DNA from: Pseudoneurospora amorphoporcata | Taxonomy: Eukaryota; Ascomycota; Sordariomycetes; Sordariales; Sordariaceae | DNA: 20,417 nucleotides | Direction of reading: 5' to 3' | NCBI GenBank assembly: GCA_033297205.1 | Contig: MU859408.1 | Coordinates: forward strand, 1-20,417 | Shown: positions 9,601-18,852 of the stretch, one piece after another | Position numbering within the stretch: position 1 is the first letter of the stretch | Layout: every line of letters starts with the position of its first letter | Translations under genes and position numbers: made by a program | Notes under the pieces: model-generated | Databases searched by the model: none | Seen by the model: only the letters and a program-made list of their open reading frames with translations | Told to the model about the DNA's origin: nothing

Positions 9601-9834
9601 AGGGCAACTCAAGTTCTTGACAGGTTCCCATGTTGTCACAGGGTTAGCCTGTGTCGCATGTGCCAGTGTTGGTTGCTTCTAAGACAACCATCACTGTCTG
9701 CTCTGATTGGCCAATGGCCTCCCGCCGTGGACCCACTAGGGTTCACGGCTCGAGTCCCATAAAGGCCAATCTCCCGAGCGCACATCTGCACTTCTCTCCT
9801 TTCCTCTCTTCGTGCAATTACGCATATCCAACAT
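9601..9834. other. Junction region between cargo frame and pol end of element A
   Basis: The cargo frame may run on to about 9730 with further TAG codons, but nothing recognisable is encoded. The pol frame on the other strand ends at 9835. The sequence keeps CpA/TpG. Confidence 0.35.
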
Positions 9835-11330
9835 CTACACCCAACCTTCCTCCCCTTTGCCCGTGATACATGTGTTGTCTTCGGGACCGAATCCTTCCCA
9901 TTTGATGAGGTACTCCAGTTCTCCTTTTTCCATTCTTGAATCTAAGATCTGCTCCACATCCCATTCTTCTTCCTCGTTCTCAATACTAGTGCGTGTATTA
10001 ACTCGTACGTTCTTAGGTGCTAGTTCTAGTAGTGCGACGTAGAATGAGTGTAATCTTAGTTTTATAGTATTAGAAATGTCTAATTAGTATACTACATTAG
10101 AGATTTTCTTCTTAATTTTGAAAGGTCCCACCCGTCGGTCGTCAAGTTTCTTGCTGGGTCTCTTTGTCCTGAGGTTTCTGGTTGACAAAAGGATTTTATC
10201 CCCCTCCTTAAAGTGAGGTCCCTCGAGCCTTTTCAGGTTAAAATACCGGCTCATCTTTTATCGGACGTATTCCAACTCTTCCTTAAGTTTCCTATATAAT
10301 ATATATAGTTTTCCGGCCTTAACCGAAGCCCTAGGAACGTTTGTATCTAGTCCTTCCAAAAGTTCTGGCTTATACCTGTAATTTGCGAAGAAAGGTAAGA
10401 CTTTCGTAGTTTCCGTGGGAGAGGTATTGTATGCCAATTGCGCCGTAGGTAATAATTCTACCCAGTCACTTTATTCGAAGTTGATATAGTTTCTTAAATA
10501 TTGTTCCACGATCTGGTTGATCCTTTCTGTCTGTCCGTCGGTCTGCGGGTGATGTGCTGTTGATATTTTGCTCTTAGTACCGAGCTTAGTTATTAACGCT
10601 TGCCAAAACTTAGATACGAACTTGGTATCCCTATCCGTAATCCATTCCTTCGGCCAACCGTATACCGAAGTAACGTTCTGATAGATCACATCTGCAAGTT
10701 GCTCCGCTGACTATGTTTCCTTATAGGGTAGGAAATAACTCCACTTAGTCAGCCTGTCTACTACCACCAAGATACTATCGTAAATAACTCCTATCGCGGT
10801 GTTTGTAGACAATGGTAACTTAGTAATAAAATCTATAGTTACCGAACTCCACGGCCTTTCTACGACTTCCAAAGGTTCTAGGAATCCGTATAGCTTGTAT
10901 CTTGCAACCCTGGTTCTACTGCATTGCTCGCAGGCCTGCAATATTCGAACCACCGTATTTTTCATCTTGGGAAAGTCGTAGTATTGCCGTATCCGTACTA
11001 TAATTTTCGTAATGCCCATATATCCTCCAATTTTGGAAGTATAGATATCCGTAACGAGGTCTTCTCGTCGTTCCGGCCATACGTAAGCCTTATCGTTATA
11101 CTATAGTTTATCGTTCTGAAGGTTGATTCCTTCTTCTTGGTTGTCTTCCTATTGTTGCCTATCTTCGGGGGTAACGATAGTAGTCTGGTACCTCAGGGCT
11201 TGGTTCTTAGCCCTATAGATGGCGCAGCACTCTACCCATTCCTACAAGGGGTACGTAAGCGATCCATCTGGTTATTCCTAGAACAAGGGTGCAGAGGCTT
11301 CTACTGCATCTTTCACATAGTCCGGCCGAC
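9835..11330 (-). pseudogene. Element A pol: integrase and truncated chromodomain
   Basis: Integrase inserts cDNA into chromatin. The zinc-binding N-terminus reads IYTSKIGGYMG then ACEQCSRTR: both His of HHCC are Tyr while the Cys pair is kept. The catalytic core keeps its acidic triad: Asp in VTIDFITKLP (about 10833), Asp in WITDRDTKF (about 10635) and Glu in DGQTERINQ, with 35 residues between the last two. The C-terminal part reads VPRASVKAGKL and LRTKRPSKKLDDRRVGPFKI. A chromodomain follows (about 9980-9870): WDVEQILDSRMEKGELEYL, IKWDGFGPEDNT, then CITGKGEEGWV and stop, so the last helix is lost. In-frame TAG/TAA codons (for example after PYKET, NYINFE and EYVR) are RIP-type. Same frame as the RT, no indels. 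Confidence 0.87.
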
Positions 11331-12640
11331 GACTCAAAGCATCGGCTCGGGCGTTCTCTGAACCCTTCTTATAGTTAATCCTAAAGTTGAATTCCGACAA
11401 GAACTCGGCCCATCGTGTTTGGCGGCCGTTGAGCACCTTCGTGGTCGTAAAGTACTGGAGATTGTTGTGGTCGGTGTAGACTTGTACTTTATGCGTGGTT
11501 CCACTGAAGTATAGTCTCCATTCTTAAAACGCTTCGATAATAACTAGGAGTTCCTTATCATAGATGGGATAGTTGCGACGGGGTCCTTCCAGCTTCTTCA
11601 AAAAGAAAGCTACAAGATATAGTTTCTCTTGGCTGTCGCGTTGTCCCAATTGTCCTCCGATAGCGTAATCTAACGCATCAGTCTCGACTTTAAAAAGCTT
11701 GTTTAGATCAGGAAGCTTTAATATAGGATCTGCGGTAATCGCATTGTAGATGGCCTTGAAAGCTTCTTCTTCGGTTTTTCCTCATATAAAGATGGCTTCT
11801 TTCTTGGTGAGCTCGTATAGTAATCTGGCGATTTTCCCGTAGTTGCGTATAAATATACGATAGAAATTGGTAAATCCTAAGAATCCGCAGACATCGGTCG
11901 CATTCTTAGGAGTAGGCCAGTTCCGTACGACTTCCACCTTGCTTGGTTCCATCCTGACCTCATTCTCCGAAATCAGATACCCAAAAAACACAATTTCCTT
12001 CACATAGAATTCACTCTTTTCCATATTAACCGAAAGGTTGTACTAGTATAGTGCATTCAGCACCTTCCGTACATACTTCTTATGTTCCTCGAGGGTTTTG
12101 GAATAGATGAGAATATCATTTAGGTAGCAGATGGCGAACTTGTTGAAGTAGGGTCGAATCGCGTGATCGATGACAGATTGGAATATCGCAAGTGCATTAG
12201 TCAACCCGAAGGGCATAACGAAGTATTCGTAATGTCCGTAAGGTATGCGAAATGCTATCTTTCATTCGTCTCCTTCTTTAATTCGGATATAGGCGTAGGC
12301 AACGGGTAGATCAAGGCGCGTGAAATATCGTACTCCTCCTAATTAATTCCAAATACGCGAAATCAAAGGTAGGGGATAACTGTTTCTCATGGTCTCTTGA
12401 TTCAATTGCCTGTAATCCACACAAAGGCGCAGCTTTCCATCTTTCTTCGGCACGAAGAGGATAGGGTACCCTACTGGCGATATAAATTCCCGAATATACC
12501 CTCTCTTCAAATTTTCGTCCAAATACTTCCTCAACTCCTCGTTCTGTTTCTCGTTGGTGTGATACACTTTAAAGAACTTGAACTTGGCTCCTTCTTTGAG
12601 CTTGATCTTATGGTCCCACGGTCCTCGTGGCGGTAGTCCT
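11331..12640 (-). pseudogene. Element A pol: reverse transcriptase and RNase H
   Basis: The RT begins near KFKFFKVYHTNEKQNEELRK and YLDENLKRGYIREF, with LFVPKKDGKLRLCVDYRQLN, FTRLDLPVAYAYIRI and FVMPFGLTNALAIFQ. The catalytic YLDD box reads YLND (near 12110), an Asp-to-Asn change. The connection carries FFGYLISENEVRM and VCGFLGFTNFYRIFIRNY. RNase H shows VETDALDYAIGGQL, NYPIYDKELLVII, QVYTDHNNLQYF and ADALSRRPDY. Stops after SRIWN, GDE, ALY and AIFI are RIP-type. It is continuous in frame with protease upstream and integrase downstream. Confidence 0.9.
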
Positions 12641-13272
12641 TCAAGATGCTTGCTAACGAAAGCCGGGTGTCCGCGATATTCTTCAGGAATTATCGCCTTC
12701 GGCTTTTCCGTCCGTTGGTTCTAGTAATAGTCGAACTTGTACTAAGCGTCGACTGCCGATACCTCTACTAACGTTACTAACCCTTCCTCTATAACCTTGC
12801 CGCTTCTATCGATAGTATAGATCATAACTTCCTATACTACTTGCAGTGGGGCCGTAGGAACGTCGCCGTCCTAGCTCGCTTCCTTCTGTACTCCGGGTTT
12901 CCCATCAGTAGTTAGGTACGTCCTAGGACGCAGGCGGCTACCATCCTTCCAACTAATGTCTGGGTCGTATGTAACATGCCATGGGTGCCCTAGGATCATA
13001 TCCTTAAATAGCCCCATATCGACGACGTCGAAGCTAATTTCGACCGTCTTTTCTTCTACCGTAATAGGAAGTGGTAACGTTTCCCTCTTCACAATCTAGG
13101 TCTCGAAAGGTCCTTTTACCACAAAAGGTGCCTTCTTCTATTTCTAAGGGATCCTCAATTGGTTGACAAATTTAGGTGAAATGAGGTTCAACTAAACTTC
13201 GGAATCTACCAATGCGAATGCTTAATAGTTTCCCCAATAAGCCACGACTTTAAGTCGTTAATCATCTTTCCC
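12641..13272 (-). pseudogene. Element A pol: protease
   Basis: Aspartic protease with the active site reading ALVDSEVQ-like at about 13215-13190 (ALVDSEV then a TAG in place of Gln, LNLISPKFVN). The usual DSGA is DSEV, again by G-to-A and C-to-T changes. Downstream are ETLPLPITVEEKTVEI and MILGHPWHVTYDPDISWKDG, the conserved hydrophobic-Gly strand. It is in frame with RT and entered from gag by a -1 shift at 13266-13272. 12641-12870 is the linker to RT with no separate motif. Confidence 0.8.
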
Positions 13273-14708
13273 TTCTTCTGCAACTACAACCTCCGCAAAT
13301 GCCACGGGGTCTTAGATCTTGTGTTTCCGGCGGCTGCATCGTCGGATGATCCGTTTCGTCCAGGGACTTAGTTTCTGTCGGGCCTCCCTGAAAGCCCTGA
13401 GCCGTTTCCCAATTCCTAGCGATGGTCATTAAGAACGTCCTCTTCCTCAAGCTCAAATTCGTCCAACGAATCGTATTCCTATAACCATACCAAATGGGCG
13501 GCTTCTTCTTCAGCGTTACTATCCGAGTCGGCTTGCCTCAAGTAGTACGTCGATCCGCAGGTAGTAATTTATTCATAGGGTATGCTCTAGTCAGTATTTC
13601 CGTACTAGGGGCCTTCCTAATCAAGTCTCATAATTATTTCCCACTATACCTCGAGGTCGTAATCTTAAACTCGGTCTATAGCATCCTCGAAATCGTCCTA
13701 GTCGTAGTCGATACTAACGATCTCGACTACCCTCGCCCCTTCTACCGCTGCAGCCTCGGATTTCTTCCACTTCAACTGCTTAGGGACACGGCAATCCTTC
13801 TTCATATGCCCTTTCTTCCCACAATTAAAACACGTAACCTAAAAGAAGTCCCGTTTGCTTTAACTAGCTTATACAGCGTCGATTTCCATAGGTCCAAAAT
13901 GGGTAGTTCCAAAAATATGTATACCCCAAGTCCGCTTCTTCTTAGTATTGTTACTGTTGTTGGACTTGAGGGAAATAAAGGAAGGTGTTTTTCCTTTCTT
14001 TTCTTGTTCTCGCTGGAACTGGCGGTCATCGATGCGGATAGCTTTGTCCATATAGGCATCGATAGAATCGGGTCGGTCCTCTTTATAGAGTTCATCCTTA
14101 ACTCTATCCTTGAAGCCGTTGTAAAACAATTGCATCAACCCATCGTCGTTAATGTTACTACGAAGTGCATCCTACTTAAAGAGTATAGCGTAAGCTGAAG
14201 CAGACTTGGTTTGTCGAAGATGGGTCAGGCGTTCCTAAGCCCTCCGAATCTCATCCTTTTCTCCAAAGACCCTAGAGAGTGCCTCGGTGAAGGCGACGTA
14301 AGAGTTCAAGACTTTCTTAGTGAAGTTCGAAGCCTAGTCTCCGTTTTCATAGTAGTCCTTGAGGATAGGTTCGTACCAAGTAAGTGCTTTGTCCATAAGC
14401 CTAGTTCCCGCATAAGTAACCTTCTCATATTCAATAGCAAACTAATCGTCGTAGAAGTCGAAGTAGGTTTGCATCTAAATTAGGAACCCTGCGAGGGTGG
14501 CCTGCTGGCCATCAAACTCCCTAAGTACGGACAATTTAACTCTCTTGCGTACTTTAGAAGTTCCTTCCTTCGCTTCAGAAGCGCCGGGTCCGGCCTGGAG
14601 CTGCAACTCCAACTAGTTAATACGGTCCTACATAGCCTTAAGCTGCTGATGTACGGCGGTAACGTTCAAGGGTTCACCCTGAATAGTGGGTCCGGCGGAG
14701 GAAGACAT
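13206..14708 (-). pseudogene. Element A gag with intact zinc knuckle, interrupted by RIP stops
   Basis: Begins ATG 14708 in a CACCATGTC context: MSSSAGPTIQGEPLNVTAV, a short coiled-coil-like stretch, then DKALTWYEPILKDYYENGD, LSRVFGEKDEIRRA, LMQLFYNGFKDRVKDEL and DSIDAYMDKAIRIDDRQF. The zinc knuckle CFNCGKKGHMKKDC (about 13832-13791) is intact. An acidic C-terminal region follows (EYDSLDEFELEEED). The frame has no indel from the ATG to the TAG at 13206; interior stops are TAG/TAA at Gln-like places. The gag frame overlaps the protease frame by about 66 nt after the slip site. A long open frame on the opposite strand (13494-14198) is its antisense shadow. Confidence 0.85.
13266..13272 (-). promoter_or_regulatory. 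Candidate -1 frameshift site (GGGAAAG) between gag and protease of element A
   Basis: Read G GGA AAG in the gag frame; a -1 slip gives GGG AAA GAT GAT in exactly the protease frame. Gag terminates about 20 codons later. The register is seen directly; use as a slip site is inferred. Confidence 0.55.
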
Positions 14709-14943
14709 GGTGAAGCGAAGATACCTTCAGTACACTATCCGAAATAGGCTAAAGGGAGTAGTCAACGTGTGACGAACGGCAGTCTGATCTGCCTAAGTGG
14801 GATAGCTAAAAGTAGAAACTATCAGAGTCGTTCGGTGAAGCCAAAAGGTTCACAACAAGTATAGTAGCGTCATACGTGTCTCAATAATAGTAATCAATTG
14901 ACTACTGTCGAACTATCTAACAATCTGAGTTCTTCAGTCGTCC

Positions 14944-14950
14944 CTTTATA
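14944..14950 (-). promoter_or_regulatory. TATA box of element A LTR
   Basis: TATAAAG on the minus strand, placed between the tandem repeats and the expected R region; the same motif is at 8284-8290 in the other LTR. Position and sequence fit an LTR promoter. Confidence 0.6.
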
Positions 14951-14987
14951 CTTCTAACACCTTGGCTCCCATTTGCCTGGTTGGTGT

Positions 14988-15072
14988 CTGCTCACGATAG
15001 TGTTCTGCTCACAGTAAGCGTCTGCTCACGGTAAGCACCTGCTCACGGTGAGCACTTACTCACGGTGAACAC
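14988..15072 (-). repeat. Five tandem 17-bp repeats in U3 of the 5' LTR
   Basis: Five units of the type CTGCTCACGGTGAGCAC; the core GCTCAC-N-GTGAGC is palindromic. The partner LTR has two units (8328-8361). In element orientation they lie just upstream of the TATA box, an enhancer-like position. Confidence 0.85.
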
Positions 15073-15211
15073 TTCCTCTTTGTGAGCGCCCTTCGGACGT
15101 TCCCCTGTCCCTATTCCTGGTCCTACGTCACACTATCTTATCGTAAGCGGGGCTGTCACATCCCAACAACCTGGTTAGTCCACGTTATTTACTTAAGTTC
15201 GTAACACCGCC

Positions 15212-15295
15212 GCTTCTATATCCCAGCAGGTCCTATTAACCCTAATAATATTAAGGAGCTGCCTGCCCCTACTTTTAACTGGCTAGCATAAAAGT
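15212..15295 (+). pseudogene. G1 pol linker fragment between two insertions
   Basis: 84 nt that continue the G1 frame from 8107: RRFYIPAGPINPNNIKEL then PAPTFNWLA-stop-K. The last five bases, AAAGT, are the target duplication of the following solo LTR. Confidence 0.75.
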
Positions 15296-15937
15296 TGTTA
15301 ACGTGTGGCTAGTACTGTGCCTTATAACTACCCTATACTACCCTATAGTATAGTAGGCTAGTCATTAGGGAACTTAGTCTCCACAAAATGTATTAGAATA
15401 ACAGGGCTTGGCCATTGCGTTCTCAACCTCGCTACCGTTCTTAGCTTCGCTACTATATTCTTAGCTTTACTAACTTATCCAACATTCCTTCTAAATTAAT
15501 TAATCATTATAGAATGCATTGGAAACTTACAAATCTAGTTTCTTTCCTTTTATAGCAGAGTGTCCCTACTAGCTTACAGCAAGCTTCTACACTCTAGAAG
15601 CTTCTAAACACTCAGCATTCATATATATAAAGACCTCTCCTCTCTATTAGTTAGTCACTCCTTAAGCAAGCAAGCAAGCATAACTTGAGCAATACAATAC
15701 AGTCTTTCTCACAGTGCAGAGTCTACTATAATCTTCTATCTTGAGAGCAGAGTCCTCTCTAAGACCTCTTTTATAATACTTCTATTGTATTTGCAACTAC
15801 GCTGCAATTACGCTGCTTCCTTCAGCACTGCTGTCGTACTACCGCTTCCGCTCCGCTCAGCTACAAGTGCATAGTTCACTGTAGCATCCCTATACTAGTA
15901 CTATCATCATAGGCTAGTTAGGGCATTGCAGCAAACA
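15296..15937 (+). repeat. Solo LTR (642 bp), family of the LTR at 20328
   Basis: Starts TGTTAACGTGTGG and ends GCAGCAAACA, flanked by the direct 5-bp duplication AAAGT (15291-15295 and 15938-15942). A TATA box (TATATATAAAG) lies near 15622 and a GCAA microsatellite near 15667. Removing it joins NWLA-stop-K to YNL in frame, so no internal element sequence remains. The first 90 bp match the LTR start at 20328, with this copy showing additional TpG-to-TpA and CpA-to-TpA type changes. Confidence 0.9.
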
Positions 15938-15942
15938 AAAGT

Positions 15943-16843
15943 ATAACCTCTAAGTAATCCGTACTACCCAAACTAATATGGACGAAGATATTAAACGTAT
16001 AATAAAGGAGGATTAGTTCGTAGAGGAGTACGGTGTCCTAGACCCGTACGCCCTTAGCGATAAGCTTACGCTAGAAATAATTAAAGAAGTCCTAATGGGA
16101 AGAGGATAGAAGTATAAGAAGTTCTTCAACAGCAATTTCTACCGCTGGATCGACGGTCTGGCTGGTAAAGGTGATGCAACTACGTTGAAAGTAGTTAAGG
16201 TTGTTAACTCTATTAAGATTAATAGTACGGACGACGACTTTCCTCGATGCGAGGAAGTCATCGATTAATACTTTGCCGCTAATAGTATTGCCCTACGCAA
16301 GATTACTTTTGAAGATATTACGAAGTTCTATAAAAAAGTTAATAAACCCTCTAAAACTAACGCTTAGATTTAAACTAGGCTCCTTCGGTAATATTGGTAT
16401 TATATAAGCACTTTCCAATAATAAGGGGCCGAAACCCTTCCCTCTTCCCGCTCTTACGACCTAAAGATCGAACTCCGCCTAGGAGCTACACCCCCAGCCG
16501 CTTGCGGGCGCCCTTTCAACCCTAACGAACTCAATATTATCAAAAAATGGATTGACGACAACTTTAAGAAAAAGTTTATCCGCCTATTATAGTTAGAAGC
16601 CTCCGCCCTAGTCCTTCTAGTTAAGAAACTAGGTAGAGGAGTCTACGTTTGCGTAGACTATTATAGAATTAATAACGTTACTCTTAAATTATAGTATCCG
16701 CTACCGCTAATTAAAGAAACCCTCGACGCGATTTGCCGTGCTAAGATTTTTACTAAACTCGACGTGATCGCCGCTTTCAACCATATTCGCGTTAAGGAAG
16801 GGCACGAGTGGCTTACAGCCTTTATAACGCGATTTAGCCTATT
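15943..16843 (+). pseudogene. G1 pol: linker and first half of reverse transcriptase
   Basis: Continues in frame: VIRTTQTNMDEDIKRIIKED, FVEEYGVLDPYALSDKL, FYRWIDGLAGKGDATTL and ITFEDITKFYKKVN, an unrecognised linker of about 150 residues. It then becomes clearly RT: GAETLPSSRSYDLKIEL, PFNPNELNIIKKWIDDNF, KKKFIRLL, VLLVKKLGRGVYVCVDYYRI, YPLPLIKETLDAICRAKI, FTKLDVIAAFNHIRV and HEWLTAFITRFSL. Stops occur at Gln or Trp positions. Interrupted at 16843 within the codon after FSL by a solo LTR. Confidence 0.85.
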
Positions 16844-17686
16844 AACGAGGAGCAAAACACAACAACCACAACACACACAACACACCCAGAAAAGCTACAA
16901 TCAAAACTAGGAGGCCGTGAGCGTGTAGCTAATGTACAATACTCGACGACAGGAAGACTTTGGAATGGGACTAAGAAGGCAGGACGAGGAATACGGGCAT
17001 AACGACAAGTTTCTCCCTATGACCAGAGAATGGGGAACAAAATGAGGGTATGTACGAGAACGTAGGATCAAAGACGAATGTTTTTCATAAACGTGACGAT
17101 TTGTGTTAAGTGCAAAACACGTCACGACCAAAGGTTGTAATGAAAGATGACCATTCTGATTTCTGATGATCGAGCAAGGAAAAACTAGCTTTACAAATGC
17201 GGAATCTCCGAGTCCTTATAAACGTCCCAGTCCAATGGATGGACTTGCCCAAATCTGGTTCCAACCTAACGTTGGAAGTCTCAGCTAACTTTGACTGGCA
17301 AGTCTTGGACTCGACAAGTCTGGAACTCGGAAGTCCCAACAGACTTGGGTCGCAGAGTCGATGTCCTCCGGGACTTGTGACTTCACCAACTACCTAGTAT
17401 GTACTCTTACAATTTGGCTTGATGACTAAAAACTGTGCTCAAAGGTTTCTGACGTAAAAAGATGTCTTGTCTGTGTTGTCTTTTCTTGTCCGTAAGATCT
17501 CGTTGTCCTTTTTCTTTTTCCCCTGTTCTTCTTGTTCACCGAGGCAAGAGGAGTCTTATATACATGCGAGCCGTTTTAGCAGCCTCTTTCCATGGCTCCG
17601 AACCAGGATTCCATACTCCACCATCGCCAAGCACGAGGCTGTTCCAAGACCGAAGTTGAGGGGGGTGGCTACTGCACCTCAAAGCA
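16844..17686 (-). repeat. Solo LTR inserted in the G1 RT (about 843 bp), not RIPed
   Basis: Flanked by CTATT at 16839-16843 and 17687-17691. On the minus strand it starts TGCTTTGAGGTGCAG and ends CTCCTCGTTA; if the terminal TA is a mutated CA the duplication is CTAT. A minus-strand TATA box (TATATAAG) sits at 17556-17563. CpA and TpG are plentiful, in contrast to the flanking G1 sequence, so it arrived after G1 was mutated. It contains no coding sequence that I can support. Confidence 0.78.
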
Positions 17687-18427
17687 CTATTCGAATCGTT
17701 AGTAGTACTATTTGGCTTATAAGGCGCCCCCGGGGCATTCTAGAACTATATTAACGATATCCTTTACGACGTCCTCAATGTCTATGCGACCGACTACCTT
17801 AACGACGTCCTTATTTACTCCGACAACGTTAAAGATTACGAACGGTACGTTAATGATGTTTTCGACCAGTTGGCTAAGGTAAGCCTTAGCGTCGATATCG
17901 ATAAGTATGAATTTTATACGATACGTACGAAATATTTAAGCCTTATTATCATACCAAGAGGCATCGAGATAGATCCGGATAAAGTTAAAGCCGTTACTAA
18001 TTGGGCAGTCCCCCAGTCTAAGAAATCCCTGCAGTCGTTCTTAGGCTTCGTAAACTTCTACCGCCGCTTTATTAAAAATTTCTCCACAATGGTAGGGCCG
18101 CTATACGAGCTCACCAAGAAAGACGCGGCATAGTCGTGGTCCGCCGCGTACAATACCGCTTTTGAAGCTCTCAAACGAGTTATTACTAGCGGACCCGTAT
18201 TAAAGATCTACGACTAGTCTAAGAAAATGGTAGTCGAGATAGATGCTTCCAACTGGGCCGCAGGCGGCACCCTGTCCTAATACGGCGACGGCAGTGTTTT
18301 TTACCCCGTTGCCTACTTCTTGTTAAAGTATACGACCTAAGAATGTAACTACGACGTTTATAACAAAGAACTACTAGCTATTATTAAAGTATTGGAGGAA
18401 TAGAAATTAGAATTTGAAGGCGCCTAA
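17687..18427 (+). pseudogene. G1 pol: second half of reverse transcriptase and start of RNase H
   Basis: Resumes FESLVVLFGL-stop-GAPGAF, then NYINDILYDVLNVYATDYL and NDVLIYSDNVKDYERYVNDV: the YLDD catalytic box reads YLND. Next come RTKYLSLIIIPRGIEIDPD, QSFLGFVNFYRRFIKNF and GPLYELTKKDAA, then RNase H: VVEIDASNWAAGGTLS, PVAYFLLKYTT, ECNYDVYNKELLAIIKVLEE and LEFEGA. TAG codons replace Trp (DAA-stop-SWS) and Gln (TLS-stop-YG, TT-stop-ECN). Sequence identity to Gypsy is lost at about 18425, before the TDH motif of RNase H and before any integrase. Confidence 0.88.
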
Positions 18428-18429
18428 TT

Positions 18430-18741
18430 ATCACAAGTTTGGCGTCTAGTACTAGCATCTAGCATACGGTTAGCCAGACTACGAGTGCCGACAATATACG
18501 CTAAGCCGGTAAGGGACCAGTAAGCCTAGAGCCTATTAGTCCCCTCTAGCCTCCATACAATTACATACTCAGACCGTGGGGCTGCCTCAGGCAGTTAGGC
18601 ACCCATACTAGCGCACGACCTTAAAGGATAGGCGATAAGGTTCGCCCTACAGGCCAGTCTTTCTTCTCTTTTCTTCTCGTAGAACTTTAATTAATCATTC
18701 TAGTGTTAGTACCTACGTACCGCTCTACTGTCCCCTTACAT
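18430..18741 (-). pseudogene. Inverted, RIP-mutated fragment of the zinc-cluster/coiled-coil cargo
   Basis: Reverse complement of about 8818-9135. It covers the segment from just after the Cys cluster (CCKGT) to the TCDTC region. Shared landmarks include the GGGGCTGCCTCAGGCAG block (18570s versus 8970s) and the CTTTCTTCTCTTTTCTTCTCG block. Differences are mainly TpG or CpA to TpA. As in element A it is antisense to the adjacent pol. Confidence 0.78.
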
Positions 18742-18852
18742 TAAGTTCTACCTCTTACAAGGAAGGACTGCCTGCAGCTGTAAGCGTGGCAACACATTGG
18801 CATTGGAATAGTTTCTTTTACAGTACCTAACGATAATAATACTGATATTGAT
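18742..18852 (+). other. Leader upstream of element C gag
   Basis: A short non-coding stretch between the cargo fragment and the gag ATG. No LTR or primer-binding site of element C can be recognised here, so C appears 5'-truncated. Confidence 0.4.

Larger units (their letters stand above)
8108..15206 (-). mobile_element. Element A: complete chromodomain-type Ty3/Gypsy LTR retrotransposon (7,099 bp)
   Basis: Minus-strand element with LTRs at 14768-15206 (5') and 8108-8495 (3'), flanked by the perfect 5-bp duplication CCGCC (8103-8107 and 15207-15211). LTR ends are TGTGACGAAC and GTTCGTAACA, inverted repeats with one mismatch. Reading on the minus strand: gag from ATG 14708, protease, RT, RNase H, integrase, truncated chromodomain, then an antisense cargo reading frame, a polypurine tract and the 3' LTR. 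The order is that of a chromovirus. It is moderately RIPed: stops are TAG/TAA at Gln or Trp positions and no frameshift was found in gag or pol. It landed in the linker of G1 pol. Confidence 0.93.
14768..15206 (-). repeat. 5' LTR of element A (439 bp)
   Basis: Same ends as the 388-bp partner, followed by duplication CCGCC at 15207-15211. It is 51 bp longer because it holds five instead of two copies of a 17-bp repeat. Outside that repeat I count 12 differences from the partner, all G in the 3' LTR and A here on the plus strand, nine of them at TpG. Confidence 0.93.
5868..18427 (+). mobile_element. Element G1: RIP-degraded Ty3/Gypsy retrotransposon split by three insertions
   Basis: Pieces in order: gag and protease 5868-8107; a short linker 15212-15295; linker plus first half of RT 15943-16843; second half of RT plus RNase H 17692-18427. 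Insertions are element A (duplication CCGCC), a solo LTR (AAAGT) and another solo LTR (CTATT). After removal of each insertion with one duplication copy, the protease-RT-RNase H frame is continuous, interrupted only by TAG/TAA codons at Gln or Trp positions. CpA and TpG are strongly depleted and TpA enriched, while CpG is kept. No integrase is visible downstream of RNase H; the element is broken near 18425. Confidence 0.82.

Noticed and set aside
13494..14198. Longest plus-strand open frame in the retrotransposon (234 residues)
   Set aside because: It is antisense to element A gag, which has a zinc knuckle and a continuous frame; RIP removes Gln and Trp codons on one strand and leaves antisense frames open.
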